This document shows, one piece after another, positions 26,369 through 34,610 of a DNA stretch of 64,000 bases (its first letter is position 1; each line of letters opens with the position of its first letter). The stretch covers positions 164,592 through 228,591 of the forward strand of contig NZ_RFFG01000001.1 of the NCBI RefSeq assembly GCF_003696215.1, written 5' to 3'. Both the position numbers and the translations under genes were made by a program. The stretch comes from Actinomadura harenae. GTDB lineage: Bacteria; Actinomycetota; Actinomycetes; Streptosporangiales; Streptosporangiaceae. The notes under the pieces were generated by a model, which saw only the letters and a program-made list of their open reading frames with translations, ran no database searches and was not told the DNA's origin.

Positions 26369-26709
26369 GGGCTCGGTCGTCCCGGGGATCGGATGGTCAG
26401 GGGCGGCTGGGGCTGCGCTTCGGTCGGGGGTCCCGTTGTCGCGGGCCCCTGCGGACGCGGCGGCGGTTCCGACCCCTGCGCGGGTCCTCGTCCTCGCCGC
26501 CGGGACCGATCGCGCGGCTTTCTCCACCATGGTGGCGGCCATGCGCGAACGCAGTATCACGGCCTTCGTCATCCTTTAGCGGGAATTACTTCGCCGATCC
26601 TTATTTTATGGGCCTCGCGAGTGAGTAAGGCGTCACTGATTCGGCCAGTTATCGAGGTCACATCCCGGGTATTCGGAAAGGTGCCCACATGTCCCTCGAC
26701 ACGAACGAA
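26369..26709. other. Upstream region of the peptide/P450 operon
   Basis: About 340 bp without a convincing gene. It contains a locally AT-rich patch (ACTT..CTTATTTTATG, 26588-26610), unusual for this genome, which may be the operon promoter. Overlapping short frames are not protein-like. Confidence 0.4.
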
Positions 26710-26715
26710 GGGAGG
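26710..26715 (+). promoter_or_regulatory. Ribosome binding site of the precursor peptide gene
   Basis: GGGAGG within AAGGGAGGT lies 10 nt before ATG 26726. It is the strongest site locally and supports translation of the 21-codon frame. Confidence 0.65.
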
Positions 26716-26725
26716 TCAGCCGATC

Positions 26726-26791
26726 ATGATGAAATTCATGAGCAAGGTCCGGGCCATCAAGTCCGGCGCCTACCTGTTCTACTACGGATAA
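26726..26791 (+). CDS. Putative RiPP precursor peptide (21 aa) for the adjacent P450
   Basis: A 21-residue frame with a basic leader (MMKFMSKVRAIKSG; K3, K7, R9, K12) and an aromatic C-terminus AYLFYYG (Y16, F18, Y19, Y20). A strong ribosome site precedes it and the P450 gene begins 93 bp later. Tiny precursors ending in clustered Tyr/Trp next to a single P450 define biarylitide, cittilin and atropopeptide pathways, where the P450 forms aryl C-C, C-O or C-N bonds between side chains. The core is proposed as some part of AYLFYYG; the extra final Gly is unusual. Assignment rests on context and composition, not homology search. Confidence 0.68.
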   Translation: MMKFMSKVRAIKSGAYLFYYG

Positions 26792-26833
26792 GGATGTCCG
26801 GGGAACGAGATTCTTCAGTCCGACGTGGCGAAG

Positions 26834-26851
26834 GCGGCCGGTCGCGGCCGC
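26834..26851 (+). promoter_or_regulatory. Hairpin between precursor and P450 genes
   Basis: GCGGCC and GGCCGC form a 6-bp stem with a 6-nt loop in the 93-bp spacer, without a T-tract. It could lower P450 expression relative to the peptide by attenuation or RNA stabilisation, which is inference. Confidence 0.35.
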
Positions 26852-26884
26852 TGCTTCAGTCGAGAGAACGACAAGGATGACGGC

Positions 26885-28174
26885 ATGCGTCCTCATCGGC
26901 GGGTCAGTGCACCGGAAAGCCCCTCACGCCAGGCCGACAGGATCGCGTTTCTGACGGAAGGCACGGCGCGCCATGGTGACTTCTGGCGGTTCGCCTCGCA
27001 CGTGTACGTGGCGGCGAGTGCCGAACTGGCGAAGGAGGCCTACCGGCGCACCGGAAAGGACTTCAAGGTCCCGGACGGAATGTTCCGGCTCCCCGACCAA
27101 GTGCGCCGTGCTCTGCCCGCGGGGGCATTCCTGCCCAACAGCATCGCCCCCGCCCGCAGCCATTTCGGGCACAGTGCCGTCAGCCGATCCGTCGGGGTGC
27201 TGGCCACGGAGGCGGCCCGGACCGCCGACCTCTGGCCCACGGACCAGGCGGTCCCGGTGCTGCCCGCGCTCAGGCGGATGTTCTCCAGGATGGGCGCGCA
27301 TTACTGCTTCGGCGTCGACGCCGCCCCGCTGATGCACGTGGAGGCGGCCCTCGCCCGTGCTCGCGAATCCGCTCCGCCCCGCACCCTCTACCTGCCGACC
27401 CCGACCCGCCGGCGGCTTCAGCGCCGGCTTGGCGCCCTGGCCGGGCGGATCGGCGCGCTCATGGAGGAGCGCCTGAGACAGGGGCGCACGGCCGAGCCCG
27501 ACCTGCTCGGCGTCATGATCGAATCGTCCCTGCGGCACGGCACGCCCCCGGGCGTCAACATCACCTTTCCGCTGGCGGTGATCCTCCTGGCCTCGCAGGA
27601 GCAGCCGACCCGGGCCGGCGGTTGGCACCTGCTGGGTCTGGCCCGGCATCCTGACCTGGCGGACCGCATCGCCGACGAGGCCGCCCTGCTCCCCGACGAT
27701 CCGAGGAAGATCACCGCCGCCGATCTGGCCCGGCTGACCCACGCCGACGCCTTCGTCCGCGAGACCCTGCGGCACTATCCGCCCATCTGGCTGAGCACGA
27801 GACTCGCGACGACGTCCACCCGTGTGGGCGAGCATCGGCTGGATTCCGGTGACCGGCTCATGCTCTCGCCCTATCTGATCCATCACGATGAGCGCTACCA
27901 CGCCGATCCGGAGCGGTTCGACCCTGATCGTTGGCTGTGTCCTGACGCCGCGTCCGGCGGTGATGCCGCCGCGACCGGGGGCTATGTGCCTTTCGGAGCC
28001 GGACCGCGGCTGTGCCCGGGGGCCGCGCTGGCCGGCGTCGAGTTGACCCTGCTCGTGGCGCTGACGGCCCGCGCCCTGCGCCTGTCGTGCCCGTCCCCCG
28101 AACCCTTCCGGCTCACCACCGCCGGCGCGTTGACCCCCAGTGACCTGCGCCTGGTGTTCAGCCACCGCGCCTGA
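26885..28174 (+). CDS. Cytochrome P450, proposed RiPP crosslinking enzyme
   Basis: 429 residues. The heme-ligand motif FGAGPRLCPG (C377), the K-helix ETLR (E293-R296) and PERFDPDRW are intact. The I-helix reads LLASQEQPT (about 234-242) instead of the usual A/G-G-x-D/E-T/S, so the acid-alcohol pair is altered. That is compatible with enzymes that crosslink rather than hydroxylate, but not proof. ATG 26885 follows AAGGA by 7 nt; GTG 26825 is a weaker alternative. No ferredoxin or reductase gene is adjacent. It probably oxidises the Tyr/Phe-rich peptide encoded upstream. Confidence 0.88.
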   Translation: MRPHRRVSAPESPSRQADRIAFLTEGTARHGDFWRFASHVYVAASAELAKEAYRRTGKDFKVPDGMFRLPDQVRRALPAGAFLPNSIAPARSHFGHSAVSRSVGVLATEAARTADLWPTDQAVPVLPALRRMFSRMGAHYCFGVDAAPLMHVEAALARARESAPPRTLYLPTPTRRRLQRRLGALAGRIGALMEERLRQGRTAEPDLLGVMIESSLRHGTPPGVNITFPLAVILLASQEQPTRAGGWHLLGLARHPDLADRIADEAALLPDDPRKITAADLARLTHADAFVRETLRHYPPIWLSTRLATTSTRVGEHRLDSGDRLMLSPYLIHHDERYHADPERFDPDRWLCPDAASGGDAAATGGYVPFGAGPRLCPGAALAGVELTLLVALTARALRLSCPSPEPFRLTTAGALTPSDLRLVFSHRA

Positions 28175-28187
28175 GCGGAGGCCCGCG

Positions 28188-28721
28188 ATGCTGACCTTTC
28201 CGATCACCACCCGGCGGCTGGTGCTGCGCGTGCCCCAAGCCGACGATCTGGATCATCTACGGGACTTGTACGAGGATCCGATCGCGCTGGAGCACGTGGG
28301 CACCCAGGCCAACTGGAACCGCGATCTCACCGCCGACCGTCTGGACCGCTGGGCTGATCAGCACCGCCGGCTCGGCTACTCGATGGCGACCGTCGTACGA
28401 CGCAGCGACGGCCGGATCGTCGGGCTGAGCGGCATGACACCCAACGAGGACGGCGATCCCGAACTCAGTGGCCTCATGATCCGCCAATGGTGGGGTGAGA
28501 ACTACGGCCTCGAAGCGACCGAGGCCCTCTTGGGGGCCGTCCAGGATGACCCGCGATTCCCCATCATCATGGTGCGCATGGAGACGACGCATCCGGCCAT
28601 CGACCATGTCGAACGGACCTTGCTGATCCCCAATGGGTTCACCTTCGTCAGGGTTTCCCCGTTGTTCGAGGACGGAAAGCTGATGCGGCTTTATCAATGG
28701 ACTTCCGCGCAGCCGGATTGA
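28188..28721 (+). CDS. GNAT-family N-acetyltransferase
   Basis: 177 residues with the layout of RimJ/RimL-like GNAT enzymes (TTRRLVLRVPQADDLDHL, RIVGLSGMTPNEDGDPELSGLMIRQWWGENYGLEATEALL). The acetyl-CoA loop is degenerate relative to the usual Q/RxxGxG/A (QWWGENYG). GGAGG precedes ATG 28188 and the gap to the P450 stop is 13 bp, so it belongs to the same operon. Acetylation of the processed peptide amino terminus is a reasonable inference, as N-acetylated members are known among P450-modified peptides. Confidence 0.8.
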   Translation: MLTFPITTRRLVLRVPQADDLDHLRDLYEDPIALEHVGTQANWNRDLTADRLDRWADQHRRLGYSMATVVRRSDGRIVGLSGMTPNEDGDPELSGLMIRQWWGENYGLEATEALLGAVQDDPRFPIIMVRMETTHPAIDHVERTLLIPNGFTFVRVSPLFEDGKLMRLYQWTSAQPD

Positions 28722-28738
28722 CGGGCAGGGCCGTTGAA

Positions 28739-29242
28739 TCAAGGGTCTTCCGGGGCGATCTCTTCGGGGGTTTCCACACTGAGCTGCTTTCGGGCTTCGA
28801 TGCGGAATCGCTGGACGGCGTCCACGAGGCGTTCGTAGGGAGGCTCCGCGTATTCGTCGGCTCTCGGGTCGGGTTCTTCGCGGGTCTCGGCCAGGACGGC
28901 ATAGGAGTGGCGGAGCATCATGCGTGCCGCGACCTGGAGGTCCCTAGTTCCCAGAAGCCTGATCTGTTCCACGAGCAGGCGGAGCTCGTGGTATTCGTCC
29001 TCCATTTCGTGGAGGACGGCGTCGCGGTCGGCTCCCGCGTGCTTGACCCTGTTGCGTCCGTGGAGGATCTTTCTGACGCGCACCACGGTTTCGGAGCAGA
29101 GCTGGTGCATCGGCTCGTCCCACCTTTTCCTGAGGGCTTCGCGTTCGCGGCGCCGCTCCATCAGGTAGGCGGGGACGAATCCGATGAGGGCACCGGCCGT
29201 CACGGGCAGCACGGTGAGCGCGGCCTGGGTCGTCAGGGACAT
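28739..29242 (-). CDS. Hypothetical membrane-anchored helical protein
   Basis: 167 residues. An N-terminal membrane segment (about 6-28) is followed by a long charged helical region (MERRREREALRKRWDEPMHQL...) likely to form a coiled coil in the cytoplasm. No family recognised. It is convergent with the GNAT gene, the stops being 17 bp apart, so it is probably not part of that operon. Confidence 0.7.
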   Translation of the reverse strand: MSLTTQAALTVLPVTAGALIGFVPAYLMERRREREALRKRWDEPMHQLCSETVVRVRKILHGRNRVKHAGADRDAVLHEMEDEYHELRLLVEQIRLLGTRDLQVAARMMLRHSYAVLAETREEPDPRADEYAEPPYERLVDAVQRFRIEARKQLSVETPEEIAPEDP

Positions 29243-29273
29243 GCGTCCGCCTTCCGGTCGGTGCCCGCGCTGA

Positions 29274-29942
29274 TCAGGAGCGGCGGAGGATGAGGCGGCC
29301 CTGGCGGTGGCGCTCGTTGGACGCCGGTTCGCGGCGCATGCGGCCCACCTCGGTGAACCCGGCCTCGGCGGCTCGCGCGGCGAGGACGTCGAGGGGCCAG
29401 CGGTAGGCGGGGGCGACCCTGTGGTCGAACGGGAGGACGTCCGGGCCCTCGGCCTCGAAGAAGCCGAGCAGGAGGTGGCCGCCGGGGGCCAGGACGCGGT
29501 GGAACTCGTCCAGGTAGGGCCGGAGCTCCGCCGGGGGCGTGTGGATCGCCGAGTACCAGGACAGGACGCCGCCGAGGGACGCGTCGGGGGCGTCGACGGC
29601 GTCCATGGAGGCGAGGTCGAAGCGCAGGCCGGGGTGGGCGGCGCGGGCGATGTCGATCATCGCGGGGGCGATGTCGAGGCCGAAGGCGGAGAGGCCGAGG
29701 TCGCGCAGGTGGGCGGTCATGTGGCCGGGGCCGCAGCCGACCTCGGCGGCGGCCGTGTTGCCGGACGCGCGGACGAGGTCGGCGAAGGCGGCGAGCGCCG
29801 CCCGGTCGAGCGGCTGGTCGTCGAGGGCGCCCTGGACGAACTCGGTGTACAGGGTGGCGACCGCGTCGTAGGCGTCCGCGGTGGCGCTGACATAAGAGGA
29901 AGAATCGGGCACGGCCGTCCACTCTAGGGGCCGGACGATCAT
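29274..29942 (-). CDS. Class I SAM-dependent methyltransferase
   Basis: 222 residues. SAM-binding motif I is AAEVGCGPGHMTAHL, with FGLDIAPAMIDIARAAHPG and a following acidic loop. HRVLAPGGHLLLGFF is the post-II motif. These place it in the Methyltransf_11/25 group. ATG 29942 gives the longest form; GTG near 29912 (VPDSSSYVSATADAYDAVA) is also plausible. Substrate unknown. It is transcribed away from the RiPP operon, so a link is not supported. Confidence 0.85.
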   Translation of the reverse strand: MIVRPLEWTAVPDSSSYVSATADAYDAVATLYTEFVQGALDDQPLDRAALAAFADLVRASGNTAAAEVGCGPGHMTAHLRDLGLSAFGLDIAPAMIDIARAAHPGLRFDLASMDAVDAPDASLGGVLSWYSAIHTPPAELRPYLDEFHRVLAPGGHLLLGFFEAEGPDVLPFDHRVAPAYRWPLDVLAARAAEAGFTEVGRMRREPASNERHRQGRLILRRS

Positions 29943-29963
29943 GACCGCCCGGCCGTCGCGAAG

Positions 29964-30827
29964 TCAGCCGATGGTGACCAGGGTCACACCGGTCGCGGCC
30001 AGGGCGAGGCCGAGGCGCTGGACGGTGCGGAGGCGCTCGCTGAAGGCGATGCGTGCGAGCAGGACGGTGATCGCCGGGTAGAGCGAGGTCAGGACGGCCG
30101 CGAGGCTGAGGAGACCGCTGTTCACCGCGAGGTAGTACAGGGCGTTCGCGGCCGCGTCGAGGCTGCCGGAGAGGAGCGCGAGGCCGATGAGGCGGCGGCC
30201 TGAGACGCTCGTCCCGGGGGTTCCGCCGCGCGCGACGACCACGGCGAGGGCGACCGCGACGATGGCGAGGTTGCCGGCGCGGGCCGCGACGAGGGGCCAG
30301 AGCCCGCCGCCGGTCCCGGCGGACTTGATCAGGGTGAAGAAGAGGCCGAAGCAGACGCCGGAGACGAGCGCCATGAGCGGTCCGTTGTCGAGGCGGCCGC
30401 CGGACCGCTCGGACCGGGCGTCCGATTTCTCCATGCTGACCAGGCCGATCGCGATGAGGCAGATCAGCACGCCGGTGAGGACGGTCGCGTCGAGGCGTTC
30501 GCCGCGCGCGACGCCGACCGCGATCGGCAGGAGCGCGGACGCGAGGGCGGAGACGGGCGCGACCACCGACATCGGGCCCCGGGCGAGCGCCCTGTAGAAG
30601 GTCATCAGGCCCGCTCCGCCCGCGACCCCCGCCGTGAATCCCCAGGCCAGTGAGGCGGACGTGGGGGCGCGGCCGGTGAGCAGCGCGGACACGAACAGGA
30701 CGGTGAGTCCGGCCGGGACGCACCAGAGCAGCGTCTTGAGCGTGCTGGAGTGCCGGGTGACCGTGCCGCCGAGGAAGTCGGCGACGCCGTAGGCCAGCGC
30801 GGCCCCCAGCGCGAGGATCGTCACCAT
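29964..30827 (-). CDS. EamA/DMT-family transporter
   Basis: 287 residues with ten hydrophobic segments in two EamA halves (the first ends LICLIAIGLVS; the second ends ITVLLARIAFSERLRTVQRLGLALAATGV). Probable metabolite or amino-acid exporter. Its start codon overlaps the stop of the B3/B4 gene, so the two are translationally coupled. Together with the divergent XRE-cupin regulator they form a small transport unit. Confidence 0.86.
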   Translation of the reverse strand: MVTILALGAALAYGVADFLGGTVTRHSSTLKTLLWCVPAGLTVLFVSALLTGRAPTSASLAWGFTAGVAGGAGLMTFYRALARGPMSVVAPVSALASALLPIAVGVARGERLDATVLTGVLICLIAIGLVSMEKSDARSERSGGRLDNGPLMALVSGVCFGLFFTLIKSAGTGGGLWPLVAARAGNLAIVAVALAVVVARGGTPGTSVSGRRLIGLALLSGSLDAAANALYYLAVNSGLLSLAAVLTSLYPAITVLLARIAFSERLRTVQRLGLALAATGVTLVTIG

Positions 30828-31507
30828 CAGTCGAGCAGCCGGGTGGCGATCCGGACCTCCGGGGAGATCGCGCGGAGGTGGTCGGCGAGGGCGTCGCCCG
30901 CCGCGCGGAGGCGGTCGATCGGATACGGCTCGAGGCGTTCGAACAGGAACAGGGCGTTCTTGGTGTTCTCGGTGATGCGGGTGCGGACGCACTGACGCCA
31001 GTTCCAGCGGCGGCACGTCACGCCCTTGTCGTCCCGCCAGATGACCTCGCCCTCGGACGGGTGCTCGACGGCCGGTTCGCCGTTGGCGATGACGTCGAAG
31101 GGCTCGTCTCCACGCGCGCGCACGAGGCGGGCCGGGCCTTCGTAGGTGTCGAGGTCCTCGCCGCCGATGGGCAGGGCGTACTCGACGCTGACGGCGTTGT
31201 AGGCGTCCACGACCTGGTTGATGGCGGGCAGGGAGTCGGCACGGCGGAGCAGGGCGTCCACGGACGGGCGGGTGCGCTTGGGCTTGGCGCCGAACGCGGT
31301 GTACGCCTCGTGCCATGCCCCGACATGCGGGTCGGACGGGTCGGCGACGGCCCCGGCGGTCTTGAGCCATCCCTCGGACGCGGCGCCCGAGGGGCCGTTG
31401 ACCAGGCCTTCCGCGGACATGAGGAGCACCGCGAAGTCGGGACGCAGCTCGCGTACCGCGGTGTCGACGACGATCCGTTCCAGCATGACGAGCACCCCTT
31501 CGGTCAT
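30827..31507 (-). CDS. B3/B4 (tRNA-binding-like) domain protein
   Basis: 226 residues. The B3/B4 domain, first seen in phenylalanyl-tRNA synthetase beta, is recognised from AWHEAYTAFGAKPKRTRPSVDALLRRADSLPAINQVVDAYNAVS and CRRWNWRQCVRTRI. Stand-alone copies may edit amino acids or act on mischarged tRNA. It is coupled to the EamA gene and divergent from an XRE-cupin regulator, an association seen in many bacteria. ATG 31486 is a shorter alternative start. Confidence 0.85.
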   Translation of the reverse strand: MTEGVLVMLERIVVDTAVRELRPDFAVLLMSAEGLVNGPSGAASEGWLKTAGAVADPSDPHVGAWHEAYTAFGAKPKRTRPSVDALLRRADSLPAINQVVDAYNAVSVEYALPIGGEDLDTYEGPARLVRARGDEPFDVIANGEPAVEHPSEGEVIWRDDKGVTCRRWNWRQCVRTRITENTKNALFLFERLEPYPIDRLRAAGDALADHLRAISPEVRIATRLLD

Positions 31508-31510
31508 TTC

Positions 31511-31530
31511 AGTGAACCATGTATATCACT
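31511..31530. promoter_or_regulatory. Inverted repeat AGTGA-N10-TCACT in divergent promoter
   Basis: Five-bp arms lie inside the only 49 bp between the B3/B4 and XRE-cupin genes. The spacer is AT-rich (ATGTATA) for this genome. Candidate operator and core promoter for both directions. Confidence 0.45.
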
Positions 31531-31556
31531 AGAACGACCGACGGTAGGGTGACGCG

Positions 31557-32120
31557 ATGAGCGAACAGGAGGCGGTCGGCGGCGCCGTCGCGCGGACCGT
31601 CAGGACGCTGCGCGCCGGACACGGCTGGAGCCTGGACGAGCTCGCCGAACGCGCGGGTGTCAGCAAGGGCGTGCTGGTCAACCTGGAACAGGCGCGCGGC
31701 AACCCCAACCTGGGCACGCTCATCCGGGTCTCGGACGCGCTCGGCGTCCCGCTCGTCCGGCTGGTGCAGGTGGCCGAGGAACCGCCGATCCGGCTGGTCT
31801 CGCCCGGACGGCAGGTCGTCCTGTGGGAGGGCGAGTCGGGCGGCACCGGAACGCTGCTCGCGGGCACCGACCCCGGCCCGACCCTGGAACTGTGGCGCTG
31901 GGAGCTGCGGCCCGGCGAACTGCGCGAAAGCGAGCCGCACAAGCCCGGCACGAAGGAGATCGTGCACGTCGAGACCGGCACGCTCACCCTCTACGTGGAC
32001 GGCTTCGCCGAGCCCGTCCCCACAGGATTCGCCGCGCTCTTCCCCGGCGACCGCACGCACGGCTACGGAAACGACACCTCCGAGACAGTGCGCTTCATCC
32101 TCGCGGTACAGGACTTGTAA
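31557..32120 (+). CDS. XRE-cupin transcriptional regulator
   Basis: 187 residues. Residues about 10-65 are an XRE helix-turn-helix (VRTLRAGHGWSLDELAERAGVSKGVLVNLEQARGNPNLGTLIRVSDALG). Residues about 95-185 form a cupin (HKPGTKEIVHVETGTLTLYVDG..ALFPGDRTHGYGND). Such proteins sense small ligands and control neighbouring metabolism or transport genes. It is divergent from the B3/B4-EamA operon, its likely target. Confidence 0.88.
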   Translation: MSEQEAVGGAVARTVRTLRAGHGWSLDELAERAGVSKGVLVNLEQARGNPNLGTLIRVSDALGVPLVRLVQVAEEPPIRLVSPGRQVVLWEGESGGTGTLLAGTDPGPTLELWRWELRPGELRESEPHKPGTKEIVHVETGTLTLYVDGFAEPVPTGFAALFPGDRTHGYGNDTSETVRFILAVQDL

Positions 32121-32255
32121 CCGTCCGGATCCGCTGGAACGGGCCAAAGCGGCTCACACGTTGACGAGGTGGGGGACGCTTGTCAAGACGCCCCCGGACC
32201 GTTGATGATCCTTCGACGGGGATCTCGTTGTCACCTTCACGAGGGGCTGCACACG

Positions 32256-33434
32256 GTGAACCGGAACGCGACCCGAGCCCGCGCCGGACTGACCGGCGTG
32301 GTGAGGGCGCTCTCCCCCGGCACCGCGTCCCCCTCCCCGTCCGTGGCCTCTGTGCCGGGACCGCTTCCGGTGTCGGGAGGTCTGCTGTCCGGCATCGCCG
32401 TGGGGCCGTCCTCGGTCTGGGTGGTGGGGTCGGCCGGCCAGAAGCCGCTCGCGGCGCGCTGGGACGGCACGTCATGGACGGTCGTTCCGGATCCGTCCGA
32501 TTCGTCCCTGGCGTCGGCGGCACTCCTGGGAGCGCGCCTGAGGGCCGTGGCATGCGTGCCCGGGTCGTCCCGCTTCGGTCCGGACACAGCGACGTCGAGC
32601 GGCCCTGGGCCGCCTGAGGCGGAGTCTGCGTCCGTGCAGGTCAGCGCCAAGACGACCGAGTCCGGACGGCCCTTCGGCGCGGGCGTGATCTCCGATGGCG
32701 GGACGGTGATCGCCGTTGGAGGCGCCTACGACCGCCTGGAGCACGTCGACATCGCGCTGATCCGGCACTGGAACGGCTCGGCATGGACGTCCTGGGACGC
32801 CCCTGACCTGCTGCGCGGCCTCGTCCTCAACGCCGTGGCCCCGGCCGGGCCCGGCCGCGCCTGGGCGGTCGGGAATGCCGGCCCGCACGGCCCGCGGGCC
32901 TTCCACTGGGACGGCACGTCCTGGAAGCCCTCCGACATCCCGGACATCCCGCACGGACGGCTCGTCGCCGCCACGGCCGTCGCTCCCGACGACGTCTGGG
33001 CGGTCGGAGCGGTCGACCGCGACGGCCTCGTCCTCCACTTCGACGGACGCACCTGGACACGCGTCCCCAGCCCGGCCAAGGGACCGCTGACGGGTGTCTC
33101 GGCAGCGGCACCGGATGACGTCTGGGCTGTCGGCCATCACGGCGTACTGCACTGGAACGGCCGCCGCTGGTCTCGTGTCAAAACCCCGCTGACCTCGGCG
33201 AACACCGTCACGGCCATCGCGTCCGACGATGTCTGGATCGCCGGTGGCGACGGCGAGGCGGCGCGCTTCGACGGCCGCCGCTGGACCGTCCCGCCAGGCG
33301 CGGAGCCGGCCGTCTGGCTGGCCTCGGCGGCCGCGCCCGACCGCACGGTCTGGCTCGCGGGCACCCGCTCCGGTGAGGCGGCCTCCGACACGTCCGCCTC
33401 CACGGCCGTCACCGCGCAGCCCAAGGACGCGTGA
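32256..33434 (+). CDS. Beta-propeller protein with WAVG repeats
   Basis: About 392 residues with repeated APDDVWAVG...VLHFDGRTWTRV-type blades (at least five), as in galactose-oxidase-like or Kelch-like propellers. No clear signal peptide is visible from GTG 32256; an ATG at 32205 is also in frame. Likely a binding scaffold; partner unknown. It is convergent with the beta-clamp gene. Confidence 0.72.
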   Translation: MNRNATRARAGLTGVVRALSPGTASPSPSVASVPGPLPVSGGLLSGIAVGPSSVWVVGSAGQKPLAARWDGTSWTVVPDPSDSSLASAALLGARLRAVACVPGSSRFGPDTATSSGPGPPEAESASVQVSAKTTESGRPFGAGVISDGGTVIAVGGAYDRLEHVDIALIRHWNGSAWTSWDAPDLLRGLVLNAVAPAGPGRAWAVGNAGPHGPRAFHWDGTSWKPSDIPDIPHGRLVAATAVAPDDVWAVGAVDRDGLVLHFDGRTWTRVPSPAKGPLTGVSAAAPDDVWAVGHHGVLHWNGRRWSRVKTPLTSANTVTAIASDDVWIAGGDGEAARFDGRRWTVPPGAEPAVWLASAAAPDRTVWLAGTRSGEAASDTSASTAVTAQPKDA

Positions 33435-33461
33435 CGCCCCTGCCCGGCGCGAACAGCGACG

Positions 33462-34610
33462 CTAGGAGGTCAGGCGAACGGGCATGGCGAGGTAGCGGAA
33501 ACCGGTGTCCGCGTCCAGGTCGGACTGTTCGTCCTCCTTCTGGGAGTCGGGGATGCCGGTGAGCAGGGCGGCCTTGGTCGGACCGGCGCATTCGAGACGG
33601 GCGAACTCGGAACGGATGCCGGCGAGCCCGTCCAGCAGGTACTGCGGGCTGAAGGCGATGTCGATGGCGTCGCCGTCGAGCTCGGCGGACATCGACTCGT
33701 TCGCGCGCGCGGCGTCGCCGGAGGCCGCGCGGATGCTGACCTCGCTCCCGGTGAACGCCAGCCGGACGGGCGTGTTGCGCTCGGTGACCAGCGCGACGCG
33801 CTTGATCGCCTCCGCGAACGCCGCCGTGCGGACGCGGGCCACCGACGTCCACTCGCCGGTGATCCGCTTGCGGTAGTCGATGTACTGGTCGTCGAGCAGG
33901 CGCGTGGTCATGCTGCGGTCGCCGCCGGACACCCCGATCAGGGTGTCGTCCACGCCGGACAGGCCCAGCGAGACCGTCGCGCCCGGCCGGATGGCCTTGG
34001 CCGTGTCGGCGAGGGTGCGGGCGGGCACGACGACGCCCGCGCGGAAGTCGCCGGCGTCCGGGGACCAGGTGAGCTCGCGGGCGGCGATGCGGTACCGGTC
34101 GGTGCAGGCCAGCCACATGGTGTCGCCCTCGAGATCGAGGCGGACGCCGGTGAGCATCGGCAGCGTGTCGTCGCGCCCGGCGGCCGGGGTGACCTGCGCG
34201 ACCGCCGCGGCGAACGCGTCGCCCGCGACCGTTCCGGCGCGGGCGGGCGGCTCGGGGAGGGTGGGGTAGTCCTCGACGGGCATGGTCTGGAGGCCGAACT
34301 CGGCGCTGCCGCAGCGCAGCACGAGCTCGGCGTCCTTGGTCAGGAACTCGACCGGCCGCGCGGGCAGGCTGCGGACGATCTCGGCGAGCAGCCGGCCGGG
34401 GACCAGGACGCGGCCGGGCTCGGCGACATCGGCGTCCACGCGGGCCTGGGCGGACACCTCGTAGTCGAACCCGGCCAGCTCCAGGCCTCCGCCGTCGTCG
34501 GCGACCAGGCGCAGACCCGCGAGGACGGGCTGCGCCGGGCGTGCGGGAAGGGTGCGGGCGGCCCAGGCCACGGCGTCGGCGAGCGCCCCACGATCGACCC
34601 GGAACTCCAT
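33462..34610 (-). CDS. dnaN: DNA polymerase III beta clamp (apparently an additional copy)
   Basis: 382 residues with three clamp domains. Recognisable segments include MEFRVDRGALADAVAWAARTLPARPAQPVLAGL, VSLGLSGVDDTLIGVSGGDRSMTTRLLDDQYIDYR and the C-terminal YLAMPVRL. It forms the sliding ring that holds the polymerase on DNA. AAGGGGAGA precedes the ATG. It is not next to dnaA or recF here, the canonical setting, so it may be a second clamp paralogue; the rest of the genome would decide. Confidence 0.88.
   Translation of the reverse strand: MEFRVDRGALADAVAWAARTLPARPAQPVLAGLRLVADDGGGLELAGFDYEVSAQARVDADVAEPGRVLVPGRLLAEIVRSLPARPVEFLTKDAELVLRCGSAEFGLQTMPVEDYPTLPEPPARAGTVAGDAFAAAVAQVTPAAGRDDTLPMLTGVRLDLEGDTMWLACTDRYRIAARELTWSPDAGDFRAGVVVPARTLADTAKAIRPGATVSLGLSGVDDTLIGVSGGDRSMTTRLLDDQYIDYRKRITGEWTSVARVRTAAFAEAIKRVALVTERNTPVRLAFTGSEVSIRAASGDAARANESMSAELDGDAIDIAFSPQYLLDGLAGIRSEFARLECAGPTKAALLTGIPDSQKEDEQSDLDADTGFRYLAMPVRLTS

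Noticed and set aside
26794..26880. Second short peptide (MSGERDSSV...) right after the precursor
   Set aside because: It is 28 codons, Arg/Ser-rich, lacks a ribosome site of its own and has no aromatic core. It overlaps the P450 leader region.
29274..29942. Methyltransferase as part of the RiPP operon
   Set aside because: It is on the opposite strand and separated from the GNAT gene by another minus-strand gene, so membership is not supported by layout.
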